A stretch of DNA of 64,000 nucleotides from Nocardiopsis xinjiangensis YIM 90004 (GTDB taxonomy: Bacteria; Actinomycetota; Actinomycetes; Streptosporangiales; Streptosporangiaceae), in contig NZ_ANBE01000004.1 in NCBI RefSeq assembly GCF_000341145.1, positions 18,511 to 82,510 on the forward strand. Direction: 5' to 3'. Made by a program: the position numbers and the translations under genes. The notes beneath the pieces are model-generated. The model did no database searches and had not been told where the DNA came from. It was given only the letters and a program-made list of their open reading frames with translations. Below are positions 51,735-60,863 of the stretch, piece after piece; the stretch's first letter is position 1, and every line of letters begins with the position of its first letter.

Positions 51735-52664
51735 TCAGTCGGTGGGGCGCCAGTCGGCGTTGGCCCCGCACACCACCAGGCAGGGGTTCTCTCCGGGGAC
51801 CCGGCCGGCCAGCCAGGCGGCGAAGGGAACGGCGGCGGCTGCTTCGGTGGCGATGCGCAGGTCCGACCACAGGCGCTGCTGGGCGTGCACGATCTCGGCG
51901 TCACTGACCAGGGTCGGGGTGATGGGGTGTTCGCGCAGGACCTGGAAGGGCACCTCGCCCAGAGTGGCCGCACCCAGGGCGGAGGAGGCCACCGAGTCCA
52001 CGGGGGTCTGCACGGGATGGCCGTGGGACAGGGCCGCGTGCAGACTCTGGCAGCCCTCGGGTTCGGCACCCACGACCTGGCGCCGGCCGGCGCCCAGACG
52101 GACCCCGGCGGCGAGCCCGCCCCCGCCCACGGCCACGGCCACGGTGTCGCACTCGGGTGCGTCGGCGGCCACCTCCAGGCCGATGGTGCCCTGACCGGCC
52201 ACGACCAACGGGTCGTTGAAGGCGTGCAGGTAGCGCACGTTCTCGCGTTGGGCGTGAGCGCGGGCGGCCTCGGCGGCCTCGGCGTAGTGCTCGCCCACAC
52301 GCACGATGTGGGCGCCGGTCTCGGCCAGGGGGACGGCCTTGGCCTCGGGCACGGTCTCGGGCACGTAGACGGTGGCGTGTTTGCCCAGCAGTCGTGCGGC
52401 GGTGGCCACGCCCAGGCCGTGGTTGCCGCCGGAGGCGGTGATGACGTGGTCGGTCCGGGGGCCGCCGAGCAGGGCGTTGAGGGCTCCGCGCAGTTTGAAG
52501 GCACCGGTCAGCTGCAGGTGTTCGAGCTTGAGGGTGAGCGGACGGCCGTCGATCTCGGTGCGCATCACGGGGGTGCGGCGGGCATAGGGGGCGATGCGTT
52601 CGGCGGCGGCGCGCACGTCGGTGGCTGTGGGCGCAAGCATGGTGGGTGCGGTCTCGGGGCTCAT
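51735..52664 (-). CDS. serine/threonine dehydratase, PLP-dependent
   Basis: This 309-aa fold-type II PLP enzyme has the Schiff-base Lys58 in TGAFKLRGA, the substrate loop SGGNHG (about 78-83) and the phosphate loop GGGGLAAG (about 171-178). There is no C-terminal ACT domain, so it resembles catabolic TdcB or serine racemase rather than IlvA. It would deaminate threonine or serine to a 2-oxoacid. It is divergent from a LysR gene across an AT-rich 99-base promoter region, which probably controls it. Another serine-like amine (such as hydroxyaspartate) is possible. Confidence 0.87.
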   Translation of the reverse strand: MSPETAPTMLAPTATDVRAAAERIAPYARRTPVMRTEIDGRPLTLKLEHLQLTGAFKLRGALNALLGGPRTDHVITASGGNHGLGVATAARLLGKHATVYVPETVPEAKAVPLAETGAHIVRVGEHYAEAAEAARAHAQRENVRYLHAFNDPLVVAGQGTIGLEVAADAPECDTVAVAVGGGGLAAGVRLGAGRRQVVGAEPEGCQSLHAALSHGHPVQTPVDSVASSALGAATLGEVPFQVLREHPITPTLVSDAEIVHAQQRLWSDLRIATEAAAAVPFAAWLAGRVPGENPCLVVCGANADWRPTD

Positions 52665-52763
52665 GCTTCCACTGTGCCGCTACTGATGATTAACATAAAG
52701 TTGCCTCTACTAAACTTCATTAAGCTTTGCTTTGCATCAAGGTTTGTTTGTCGGAGGGCTGCT

Positions 52764-53672
52764 GTGATCGACGCCAACCGGTTGCGTGTGCTGGTGGAGG
52801 TCGCCCATGCCGGATCCATCGCCGCGGCCGCCGAACGCCTGTCCTACACCCCGCCTGCGCTCTCGCAGCAGCTGACCAAGCTGGAGCGGGAAGTGGGGGC
52901 CCTGCTGGTGGAGCGCGGGCGTACCGGGGCGACCCTGACCGAGGCCGGGCAGGTGCTGCTCGAGCGCGGTGAACGGGTGCTGGGCGAATTGCGCGATGCC
53001 GAACGGGCCGTGCGCGCGGTGGGCGGTCGGGAACCCAGCCAGCTCTCGTTGGGGGCCTTCGCCAGTGCGGGCAAGGTCCTGCTTCCGCAGACGTTGGCGT
53101 TGTTCGGTAACGAGCACCCGCACGTGCGCCTGTCCTTGTTCGACGTCGAACCGCCCGGCGGGCACGGTCAGGTCACCTCCGGTGAGCTGGACCTGCTCAT
53201 CACCCACCGCTATCCGGGGGTACCGTTGCCGTCCGCCTCGGGGCTGCACCGTGAACGTGTCCTGGTCGATCCCTTGTTGGCAGTGGCGCCCCAGGGCCAT
53301 GCCTTGGCGGACGGCCGGCTGTCGTTGGCCGATCTGGCCGAGGAGGAGTGGATCTGCGGGGCGCCCGGGATCCACAACCGCATCAGTCTGGACACCGCCG
53401 CGGCCGAGGCGGGGGTGCGTCTGTCGGTGGCTTATGAGACCCGTGACTACGAGGTGGCGCTGGCCCTGATCGAGGCCGGTGTGGGGGTGGCGCTGGTGCC
53501 GCAGTCGATCCTGGGGGCGGCCCGGGGCGGGGGGTGGGTCAGCTGCCCGCTCAGTGACGTCTCACCGGCCCGGGAGATCTACGCGGTGCACCGGCGCCGT
53601 CCGCCCGAACCGGTCCCGGCGATGGTCGCGACGCTGCGCGAGGTCGCCGCCCGGGCGCCGGGGCCGGGTTAG
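52764..53672 (+). CDS. LysR-type regulator
   Basis: This 302-aa regulator has an N-terminal winged helix (3-60: RLRVLVEVAHAGSIAAAAERL, PPALSQQLTKLEREVG) and the effector domain (about 90-295). GTG 52764 follows GGAGGG. Divergence from the dehydratase gene suggests it activates that gene in response to its amino acid substrate. The AT-rich gap holds TTAACATAAAGTT and ACTAAACTTCATTAAGCTT, which contain the T-N11-A type half-sites expected for this family. Confidence 0.87.
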   Translation: MIDANRLRVLVEVAHAGSIAAAAERLSYTPPALSQQLTKLEREVGALLVERGRTGATLTEAGQVLLERGERVLGELRDAERAVRAVGGREPSQLSLGAFASAGKVLLPQTLALFGNEHPHVRLSLFDVEPPGGHGQVTSGELDLLITHRYPGVPLPSASGLHRERVLVDPLLAVAPQGHALADGRLSLADLAEEEWICGAPGIHNRISLDTAAAEAGVRLSVAYETRDYEVALALIEAGVGVALVPQSILGAARGGGWVSCPLSDVSPAREIYAVHRRRPPEPVPAMVATLREVAARAPGPG

Positions 53673-53901
53673 GCCGTCGACGCGGGCCGGTTCCCGGTCG
53701 TGGCGGGGCAGGCGGTGGATGGTCCGGAAAACTTCGTGCCCCGGAAAACTTCGGGGTGCCCCACTGGAACAGCAGAGCCCCTCACCGTATGGGAAAAGCC
53801 CAATGGCCTGGGTTGGGGTGGGGCGCCTCGAGGTGTGCGGTCCGCCCCTTGGCCCGGGCTGTTCCGCTCTCGCCGACGAACACCACTCACCCCGGCGGGG
53901 C

Positions 53902-54534
53902 TCAGACCGGCGTGGCTCCGGGCGGGGGCGGGGCGTTCCAGCGAAAGCGCAGGGAGAGAACGCGCACGCTGAAGCACACCAGGGCGCCGACGACGGCGAA
54001 CCAGATCGAGCCCGGGCCGACGGTGTCGGAGAGCACCACCACGCCGGCGCCCAGCAACGCCGGGATGGCGTACAGGCGTGAGTTGGCGCTGAGCACCACG
54101 GGGATCCGGTTCAGGAGCACGTCGCGGATGGTGCCGCCGCCCACACCGGTGATCGTGCCCAGCAGGACGGCCTGCAGGGGGCCGAAGCCGACCTCGATGG
54201 CCTTGGTGGCGCCGATGACGGCGAACAGGCTCAGGCCGGCGGCGTCGAAGAGCTGGATCGGTGTGGCCAGGTGCCGTAGTTGGCTGCTGAGGAAGAAGGC
54301 CAGGGTGGCGCCGACCAGGGCGACGATGATGTAGCGCCAGTCCTGGAAGGTGGCGGGGGTCTGGCCGAGCAGGAGATCGCGGATGATGCCCCCGCCCAGA
54401 GCGGTGGTCACGCCCAGCACCATGACGCCGACGAGGTCCACGCGCGCGGTGCGGATTCCTGTGAGGGCTCCGTCCAGCGCGAACGCGAAGACACCCATCA
54501 GGTCGAGGACGAGGATGATGTTCTGAGTGGACAT
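53902..54534 (-). CDS. trimeric intracellular cation (TRIC) channel-like protein, UPF0126
   Basis: This 210-aa membrane protein has two repeats of three helices plus a seventh helix. Each repeat carries the glycine-rich pore motif: ALGGGIIRDLLLG (about 45-57) and GVGGGTIRDVLLN (about 130-142). Bacterial members form trimeric monovalent cation channels. The ATG at 54534 lacks a good ribosome site. The 230 bases between its stop and the LysR stop hold no gene. Confidence 0.9.
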   Translation of the reverse strand: MSTQNIILVLDLMGVFAFALDGALTGIRTARVDLVGVMVLGVTTALGGGIIRDLLLGQTPATFQDWRYIIVALVGATLAFFLSSQLRHLATPIQLFDAAGLSLFAVIGATKAIEVGFGPLQAVLLGTITGVGGGTIRDVLLNRIPVVLSANSRLYAIPALLGAGVVVLSDTVGPGSIWFAVVGALVCFSVRVLSLRFRWNAPPPPGATPV

Positions 54535-54777
54535 GCGTCTGGGCCGGGGCGGCGCTCCCCCCTCTTTTTCTCCAACGACACGACAAGGGCGATCAGCGCC
54601 AAGTACACCATGCCCGCAGATGTGAACGCCGCTGAAGGAGAGGGTGCGTCCTGCCGGAGGGGGCCGGGCGCGGGGTGGAGGGGGCGGGCGGGGCCCGTGT
54701 CGCATTCCTGGTCCCAAGGCCGGGCAGGAGACCATCGATCGGCAGCGCGGCACACGGAACATGCGAGGGGGCAGGCG

Positions 54778-56136
54778 ATGGAACACCTGGACACGATCGT
54801 GGTGGGCATGGGGCCCGGTGGTGAGTCGGTGGCCTCGCGGTTGTTGGGTGAGGGCCAACACGTGGCGGTGGTCGAGAGCAACCTGATCGGGGGCGAGTGC
54901 GGTTACTACGCGTGTATCCCTTCCAAGGTGCTGTTGCGGGCCCCGGAGGCGCAACGGGAAGCGGCCGGGGCGGCCGGACTCTCCCGGCCCGAACTGGACT
55001 GGGACGGTCTGCGCGGTTACCGCGACGGCATGATCCGCCACTTGGACGACTCGGCGCAGGTGGCCGACTACCGGAACCTGGGTGTGCGGGTCTTCAAGGG
55101 CCGGGCCCGTCTGGTGGGGCGCGACCCCTGGCGTGTCGTGGTCAACGGCACCGAGTTGAGCGCGGACCACGTGGTGCTGGCGACCGGGTCCGAGCCGGTG
55201 CTGCCCCCGATCGAGGGGTTGTCGGAGTTGGGCCCGGACGTGGTGTGGACCAACCGTGAGGCGACCACGCTGGAGTCCATCCCCGAGCGGGCGGTGGTGG
55301 TCGGCGGCAGCGCGGTGGGTGTGGAACTGAGCCAGTTCCTGGCGGCGTTGGGCGCCCGGGTCACCGTCGTCCAGCGCGGCGAGCGTCTGCTGGACCGTGA
55401 GGACCCGCGTCTGTGTGAGCTGATCGCCGACCAGTTCGCACACGAGGGGATCGACGTGCGTACCGGAACGCAGGTCTCCTCGGTGGCCCGCCAGGGGCAC
55501 GGGGTGGTCGCGCACCTGGACGACGGCACCCGGGTGGAGACCGATGTGGTGGTGCTGGCCGCCGGGCGCCGTCCCCGGGCCGAGGGGCTGGGTCTGGACG
55601 AGGTGGGGGTGGACACCGGCGGGGGCCTTCCGGTGGTGGACGAGCACTGCCGTCTGGCGCCGGGCCTGTGGGCGGTCGGTGACCTGACCGGGCAGGCGAT
55701 GTTCACGCACGTGGCCAAGTACCAGGCGCGGGTGGTGACCGACAACATGTTCGGCCGTGAGCACCGGGCCGACTACACGGGGATACCCCGGGTGGTCTTC
55801 AGCTTCCCGGAGGTGGCCGCGGCGGGTCTGACCGAGGCCGCTGCGCGTGAGCGGGGGCTGGACCCGGTGGTGGCGGAGGTGGACCTGACCGAGGAGTTGG
55901 CCCGTCCCTGGACCTACGCTTCCGAGCCCAGGGCCAGGATGGGGCTGGTCGCGGACCGCTCCTCGGGTGTGCTGGTGGGAGCGTGGGCGTTCGCGCCGTT
56001 GTCCTCGGAGTGGATCCACACCGCTGCGTTGGCGATCCGGGCGCAGATCCCGGTGCAGACGCTGCGCAACGCGGTGTTCCAGTTCCCGACCTTCTCCGAG
56101 GGGTACCTGTCGGCGCTGGACCAGTTGGATCTTTGA
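54778..56136 (+). CDS. FAD-dependent pyridine nucleotide-disulfide oxidoreductase
   Basis: This 452-aa enzyme has FAD motif GMGPGG (10-15), redox-active Cys41-x4-Cys46 (GGECGYYACIPSK), NAD motif VVGGSAVGVE (about 178) and GDLTGQAMFTHVA as the second FAD block. The C-terminal dimer domain lacks the catalytic His of lipoamide or mercuric reductases: HPTxSE is FPTFSE here. The whole protein resembles the merA/lpd-like group found in actinomycetes. Thiol or quinone reduction is likely, but the disulfide substrate is unknown. GAGGGGG precedes the ATG. Confidence 0.87.
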   Translation: MEHLDTIVVGMGPGGESVASRLLGEGQHVAVVESNLIGGECGYYACIPSKVLLRAPEAQREAAGAAGLSRPELDWDGLRGYRDGMIRHLDDSAQVADYRNLGVRVFKGRARLVGRDPWRVVVNGTELSADHVVLATGSEPVLPPIEGLSELGPDVVWTNREATTLESIPERAVVVGGSAVGVELSQFLAALGARVTVVQRGERLLDREDPRLCELIADQFAHEGIDVRTGTQVSSVARQGHGVVAHLDDGTRVETDVVVLAAGRRPRAEGLGLDEVGVDTGGGLPVVDEHCRLAPGLWAVGDLTGQAMFTHVAKYQARVVTDNMFGREHRADYTGIPRVVFSFPEVAAAGLTEAAARERGLDPVVAEVDLTEELARPWTYASEPRARMGLVADRSSGVLVGAWAFAPLSSEWIHTAALAIRAQIPVQTLRNAVFQFPTFSEGYLSALDQLDL

Positions 56137-56147
56137 GGAGGGCGCGG

Positions 56148-56181
56148 CGCCCGCCGGTTCCCGGGGCAGGGGCGGCGGGCG
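56148..56181. terminator. hairpin between the disulfide oxidoreductase and SIP genes
   Basis: CGCCCGCC (56148-56155) pairs with GGCGGGCG (56174-56181) between two convergent stops. Confidence 0.55.
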
Positions 56182-56199
56182 TGTGCTGCGCCGGTGGGC

Positions 56200-57048
56200 T
56201 CAGTCGGCGGTGGCGGCCAGGGCGGCCTGCTCCTCGTCCTCGATGCTGCGGTTCCATTCGCTCTTGGTGGACTGCCAGGTGTCCTCGTCGCGGCCCAGGC
56301 GCCAGTATCCCGATACCGAGAGCCATTCCTTGGGCAGGGCGTGTTCGATGCGCAGCAGGCGGCGCAGGTCGCGGATGGCGTTGGCTTCTCCGTGCACGAA
56401 GGCGTGTACGCGCCCGGTGGGGAAGTCCAGGGCGCGTACGGCCGGTACGAGGGCGGAGCCGACGACGCCGCTGCCGCGGTGGAGCCAGTGCAGGTGGACG
56501 CCTTCGCCGGTGCTCAGGGCCTGTTCCTCCTCGGGGCCGGCGACCTCGAGGTAGACGTGGGCGGCGGCGCCCCGGGGCAGGTTCTCCAGGGCGGCGGCGA
56601 TGGCGGGCAGGGCGCTCTCGTCGCCGGCGAGCAGGTGCCAGTCGGCCTCGGGGGAGGGAGTGTAGTCGCCGCCGGGGCCGGTGAAGTGCAGGGTGTGGCC
56701 GGGGCGTGCGGCCTCGGCCCAGGGCCCGGCCAGGCCGGTGTCGCCGTGGGTGACGAAGTCGAGGGTGAGCAGGCGCTGCCGGCGGTCCCAGTGGCGGACG
56801 GTGTAGGTGCGGGTGGTGGGCCACTGCGCGCGGGGGCCGTGGTTGAGGGTGTGTTCCAGGTCGGCGGTGCTCAGGTCCCCGGTCTCGGGGAAGAAGAGCT
56901 TGACGTAGCTGTCGCTGTGGCCGCCGGTGTCGAACCGGTCCAGGCCCCTGCCGCCCAGGACGATGCGCACCATGTGCGGGGTCAGCCGCTCGGTGGACTC
57001 GACCGTTCCGGTGTGGACGGTCCTCTTGCGCGGCTTCTGCTCGGCCAC
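56200..57048 (-). CDS. siderophore-interacting protein (ferric-siderophore reductase, SIP family)
   Basis: This 282-aa flavoprotein has the SIP FAD-binding domain (about 10-125: TPHMVRIVLGG, TRTYTVRHWD, THGDTGLAGPWA) and the NAD(P)H domain (about 130-270: LLAGDESALPAIAAAL, VHGEANAIRDLRR, LSVSGYWRLG). It frees iron from imported siderophores by reduction in the cytoplasm, as ViuB and YqjH do. GTG 57048 follows GAAGGGA. A near-perfect DtxR/IdeR iron box lies 26 bases upstream, so iron repression is very likely. Confidence 0.92.
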   Translation of the reverse strand: MAEQKPRKRTVHTGTVESTERLTPHMVRIVLGGRGLDRFDTGGHSDSYVKLFFPETGDLSTADLEHTLNHGPRAQWPTTRTYTVRHWDRRQRLLTLDFVTHGDTGLAGPWAEAARPGHTLHFTGPGGDYTPSPEADWHLLAGDESALPAIAAALENLPRGAAAHVYLEVAGPEEEQALSTGEGVHLHWLHRGSGVVGSALVPAVRALDFPTGRVHAFVHGEANAIRDLRRLLRIEHALPKEWLSVSGYWRLGRDEDTWQSTKSEWNRSIEDEEQAALAATAD

Positions 57049-57073
57049 GGCGTTCCCTTCTCCAGGCTCATGG

Positions 57074-57092
57074 TTAGGTTAGCCTAACCAAG
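57074..57092. promoter_or_regulatory. DtxR/IdeR iron box
   Basis: TTAGGTTAGCCTAACCAAG matches the actinobacterial iron-box consensus (TTAGGTTAGSCTAACCTAA) at all but a couple of positions. It sits 26 bases before the SIP start, where iron-loaded DtxR/IdeR would block transcription. Confidence 0.9.
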
Positions 57093-57163
57093 TACACCGT
57101 AGGCGTTGAAAGGGCACCCGGCAAACCATCCCTCTCGTGTCACCGGGGCCGGGGCCGGGGCGT

Positions 57164-58192
57164 TCACACGGGGCCGTGCTCGGGGGAGCTCGGTTGGGTG
57201 AAGGCCGCGTGTGTGTGTCGGTCGCCGGGCGAAAGACCCGCGCGCAGGGCCGCTGTCCAGGCCGCTCCTCCGGCCGTGCACCCGGCTGTGACCACCGGTG
57301 CCTCGGGGGAGAGCTCGCGCACCAGCGCCGCGCGTACCGGCCCCGAGTGGGCCAGGACCCCGCCGGCCAGGACCACCGGGGTGCGCTCACCGCTCTCGCG
57401 CACCGACCGCACCGAGCCGGCCAGGTGCTCGGCGGCCCGGGCCACGATGTGTGCGGCCGAGGCATCACCCTGTTCGCAGGCCCGGCTCACCAGGGGTGCC
57501 AGCTCTGCCAGGTCGATGGGCGGTGCGGCCGTCAACGCCCGCGCCAGGGCGCGCGCACGCTCGCGCGGGGCCAGAGCCTCGCCTTCGGGCAGGGCGTGGG
57601 CCACCACCGCCCGGGTCAGGGGCCCCGCCTCGTGCCCGGCCATCAACTGCCGGGCGCCGGCGCGGGCGGCCCGGTGCCCGATCCAGAACCCCGACCCTGC
57701 ATCGCCCACCAGCCAGCCCAGGCCGTCGGCGACGCGGGTGCGCGCACGTTCCTGCATGCGGGCGGCGATCGCTCCGGTCCCGGCGATGAGTACCACCCCG
57801 TCCGGTTCGCAGGTGCCCGAGGCGAAGGCCACCTCGTCGTCGCCGGTGAAGACCGCATCGGCTTCCACTCCTGCCTGCCCCAGGGCGGTTTCCATGCGGG
57901 CGCGTACCGCTTCCTCGGCCAGGGCCGAGACCCCGGCCAGACCGACCGCGGTTGCCGCCAAGGCCTGGCGCGCTCCGGGGCCGGCCCGGTCCAAGGCCCC
58001 GGCCACGGCCTCGGTCATGCGTTGGGCCGCCGGCTCTACACCGTGGGAGTTGGGATTGGCGCCCTCGGAGAAGGCCTCGCCCAGGCGGTGGCCCGAGAGG
58101 GTGGCGACCAGGGCGCGGGTCCTGGTGCCGCCCGCGTCCACGCCCAGGACGAGTGGGCCGGAGGGGGAGGGGGAGGGGTGTGGGTTCGTCAC
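57164..58192 (-). CDS. BadF/BadG-type ATPase, N-acetylglucosamine kinase-like
   Basis: This 342-aa ASKHA-fold protein has phosphate-1 loop LGVDAGGTRTRA (about 15-26), phosphate-2 IAGTGAIAA (about 140), the GDAGSGFWIG loop and the adenosine block VVLAGGVLAHSGP. These match the single-domain N-acetylglucosamine or glucosamine kinases rather than the radical-enzyme activators, which carry an Fe-S Cys pair absent here. It would phosphorylate amino sugars from wall or chitin turnover. GTG 58192 follows GGGGAAGA; the frame extends further only as shadow. Confidence 0.85.
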   Translation of the reverse strand: MTNPHPSPSPSGPLVLGVDAGGTRTRALVATLSGHRLGEAFSEGANPNSHGVEPAAQRMTEAVAGALDRAGPGARQALAATAVGLAGVSALAEEAVRARMETALGQAGVEADAVFTGDDEVAFASGTCEPDGVVLIAGTGAIAARMQERARTRVADGLGWLVGDAGSGFWIGHRAARAGARQLMAGHEAGPLTRAVVAHALPEGEALAPRERARALARALTAAPPIDLAELAPLVSRACEQGDASAAHIVARAAEHLAGSVRSVRESGERTPVVLAGGVLAHSGPVRAALVRELSPEAPVVTAGCTAGGAAWTAALRAGLSPGDRHTHAAFTQPSSPEHGPV

Positions 58193-58438
58193 AGGCCGGT
58201 GTCTTCCCCGGCACGGGCCCGTTATGCCTGACCGGTCCGGGCCCGGGCGGAAAAATCGGTGGCCGCCCCGGGACCCGACCTGGTTCCATCGCTCCGTGGT
58301 CGCCTCCACGGGCCCGGTACCGTCGGGTGTTCCGACACCGCTCCACGCCGGCCGCCCCTGCTGTGGCACCGACCCTTGAGCACACCCCGCCCCCGTAGAG
58401 ACGAGGAGGCCGGTGCCCGCGCGGGCACCGAAACCACC

Positions 58439-59701
58439 ATGCCCACACCCGAAACGGCCGGTCCCTGGACCGTGCGCGGCATCGACCGCGACGAACTCCC
58501 CGATGTGGCGGAGGTGGTGTTGGCCGCCATGATCGCCCCGGAATTGCCCGAGGAGGTCGGCGCACGATTGCGCCACTTCCCCGAACGCAACGGGTACGGC
58601 CGTATCCTGGCTGCCGTTGACGAACACGGCGCCATCGTGGGCAGCACCCGTTCCCACGCCTTCGACATGGCCCTGCCCGGTGGGGTGCGCCGCGTCGCCG
58701 GCGTCACCGGGGTGGGGGTCTGGCCCACGCGTCGGCGGCAAGGGGTGCTCAGCGCGCTGATGCGCCGCCAATTGGCCGACCTGAGGTCCACAGGTGAGCA
58801 TTATGCCGCGTTGTGGGCCTCCGAGAGCGGGATCTACGGGCGTTACGGGTTCGGGCTCGCCGTCACCGAGGTCCAGGGCGCGATCGATCTGCACCACGCG
58901 GGGCTACGCGCCGACGCGCCCAGGGACCCTGGTCTGTGGGTCGAGCTGGAACGTCCCGAGGCGGCCCGCGCCCCGGTGGAGGAGGTCTTCGGCCGAGTGG
59001 CCCGGACCCAGCTGGGCCGGTTCGCCCGGGACCAGGCGTGGTGGGACCGGCTCCTGAAGGATGATCCGGCCGAGCGCGGCGGCAAGGGACCGCTGCGAGT
59101 CTCGGTGGTCCAGGGGGCCGACGGGCCGGTGGGCTATGCGCTGCACCGGGCCGAACGCCGTTGGTCCGTCCACGGTTCCAGGAGTGTGCTGCACGTGCAG
59201 GAGGCGGTGGCCCTCACCCCGGCCGCGCACACGGCCCTGTACGAGCACCTGTTCTCCTTCGACCTCATCACCCGGGTGGAGTTCGACTGGCTGGCTCAGG
59301 ACGACCCGCTCGAGCACTTGGTCCTGGACCACCAGAGTCTGGAGACCACACTGGTGGACTCTCTGTGGGTCCGACTGGTGGACGTGCCTGCGGCGCTGTC
59401 CGAACGTACCTACGCGGTGCCCTTCGAAGCCGTCCTGGAGGTCACCGACCGCTACGCCCCCTGGAACGCGGGGACCTGGCACGTCAAGGGCGGGCCCGAC
59501 GGCGCGCAAGTAGACACCACCGAGGCCGCCCCGGACGTGTCGCTGGACGTGTCCCATCTGGGCGCGGCCCACCTGGGGCAGCGCCCGCTCCTGGGCCCGT
59601 TGCGCGCGGGGTTGATCTCCGAGCACACCCCCGGCACGGTCACGCGCCTGGACACCGCCTTGTCGCGGTCCGATCCGGCAATCTGCGGTCTGATCTTCTG
59701 A
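58439..59701 (+). CDS. Eis-like GNAT acetyltransferase with sterol-carrier-type C-terminus
   Basis: This 420-aa protein has two tandem GNAT regions and an SCP2-like end, the Eis layout. The acetyl-CoA loop is VGVWPTRRRQGVLSAL (about 95-110), followed by WASESGIYGRYGFG, and the C-terminal Phe (GLIF) would be the catalytic carboxylate. Eis enzymes acetylate aminoglycosides and lysines. GAGGAGG lies 30 bases before the ATG used here, but the GTG it would serve is out of frame, so the start at 58439 or a nearby sequence error should be considered. Confidence 0.85.
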   Translation: MPTPETAGPWTVRGIDRDELPDVAEVVLAAMIAPELPEEVGARLRHFPERNGYGRILAAVDEHGAIVGSTRSHAFDMALPGGVRRVAGVTGVGVWPTRRRQGVLSALMRRQLADLRSTGEHYAALWASESGIYGRYGFGLAVTEVQGAIDLHHAGLRADAPRDPGLWVELERPEAARAPVEEVFGRVARTQLGRFARDQAWWDRLLKDDPAERGGKGPLRVSVVQGADGPVGYALHRAERRWSVHGSRSVLHVQEAVALTPAAHTALYEHLFSFDLITRVEFDWLAQDDPLEHLVLDHQSLETTLVDSLWVRLVDVPAALSERTYAVPFEAVLEVTDRYAPWNAGTWHVKGGPDGAQVDTTEAAPDVSLDVSHLGAAHLGQRPLLGPLRAGLISEHTPGTVTRLDTALSRSDPAICGLIF

Positions 59702-59713
59702 GTCGGACATCGA

Positions 59714-59752
59714 TCCGGGGCCGGGCGCTTGTTCGCGCGATCGGCCCCCGGA
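59714..59752. terminator. hairpin between the Eis-like and aminotransferase genes
   Basis: TCCGGGGCCG (59714-59723) pairs with CGGCCCCCGGA (59742-59752) with one bulged base, between convergent stops. Confidence 0.6.
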
Positions 59753-59755
59753 GGG

Positions 59756-60804
59756 TCACCGCAACGCCGTGAGCAGGTGATCGACGTCCTGGTCGGTGTT
59801 GTACAGGTGGAAGGCCACGCGCATGCGCCCATTGCGTGAGGCCGTGGCGATACCGGCCTCGGCGACCCGGGTGGCGGCCCGCTCCGAGACCGGTAGCGAG
59901 ACGATCGCCGAGTCGGCCGGTTCCAGGTCCAGGGCGGTGCGCAACCGGTCGGCCAAGGCAACGTTGTGGGCGCCGATCACGGCCGGTCCGGTCTCCTCGA
60001 TCACCCGCAGGCTCTGGGCCAGGGCCAGGGCCGCGCCCCAGACGGGGGCCTGGTCCAGACGGCGGGCGTCGGTGGCCGGCGGTGCGCCGGCACCGTAGAG
60101 GCTCTTCCAGGGGTGCTCGGCCGCGTACCAGGAGGGGGCCAGGGGTCGCAGCTGTGCCAGGGCCTCGCGGGTGCCGGTGAGCAGGGCGGTGCCGCGCGGG
60201 GCCAGCAGCCACTTGTAGGTGGAGCAGACGGTGTAGTCGATCGGCACCTGCGGCAGGGGCAGCCATCCGGCGGACTGGGTGGTGTCCACCAGCAGGCGGG
60301 CCCCGTGCTCGCGGCAGGCCCGGGCCAGGTCCGCCAAGGGGGCCAGGGCGCCGTCGGAAGACTGCACGGCCGAGACGCTCACCAGTGCGGTGGCCGGGCC
60401 CACGTGTTCGGCCAGTTCGTGCAGGGGCGCGCCTCGTGCACGGTCAGGCCGGGGTGGCGGGAGAAGGGCTGCACGGCGGAGGCGAACTCGCGTTCGGGTG
60501 CGAGTACCCGGGCCCCTTGCGGCAGGGAGGCGGCGATGGTGCCCACGAGTTGGGACACGTGTGTGCTCAGGGCCACCTGGTCGGGTTCGACCCCGGTCAG
60601 GCGGGCGTAGGTGGCGCGGACTTCCTCGGTGGGGGCGTCCCCGTCGGCGGTCCGGAAGGTTCCGGTGGCCACGGCTTCGGTGTGTTCGTCCAGGACCTGT
60701 CGGGCGGCCCGGGGCAGCAGGCCGTGGGAAGCGGTGTCGAGGTAAGTGCCGCGCGGGGTGAAGTGGGCGCGGGCCCGGTGCAGAGCTGGGTGCATGGGCA
60801 GCAT
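59756..60804 (-). pseudogene. class V aminotransferase (cysteine desulfurase-like fold), frameshifted
   Basis: Two overlapping frames make one PLP enzyme of about 350 residues. The first (from 60804) gives ARAHFTPRGTYLDTASHGLLP to HPGLTVHEAR. The second gives VSVSAVQSSDGALAPLADLA, DTTQSAGWLP with the PLP-binding Asp, and CSTYKWLLAPRG with the PLP Lys. Joining them needs one extra base in the GC run at about 60424-60435. The parts are otherwise complete, so this is a fresh mutation or a sequence error. Related enzymes include isopenicillin epimerase-like and kynureninase-like proteins. Confidence 0.82.
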
Positions 60805-60863
60805 CGTCGCAAGCCTCGTGTGGGGGCTCAAGGTCCTGCCGTGGCCGGGGCGGGCCCCGGGGG

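Noticed and set aside
49174-52194. 1006-codon plus-strand ORF
   Set aside because: It is antisense to the CocE hydrolase, ATP-grasp and dehydratase genes and has the Gly/His/Val-rich composition of a shadow frame in GC-rich DNA.
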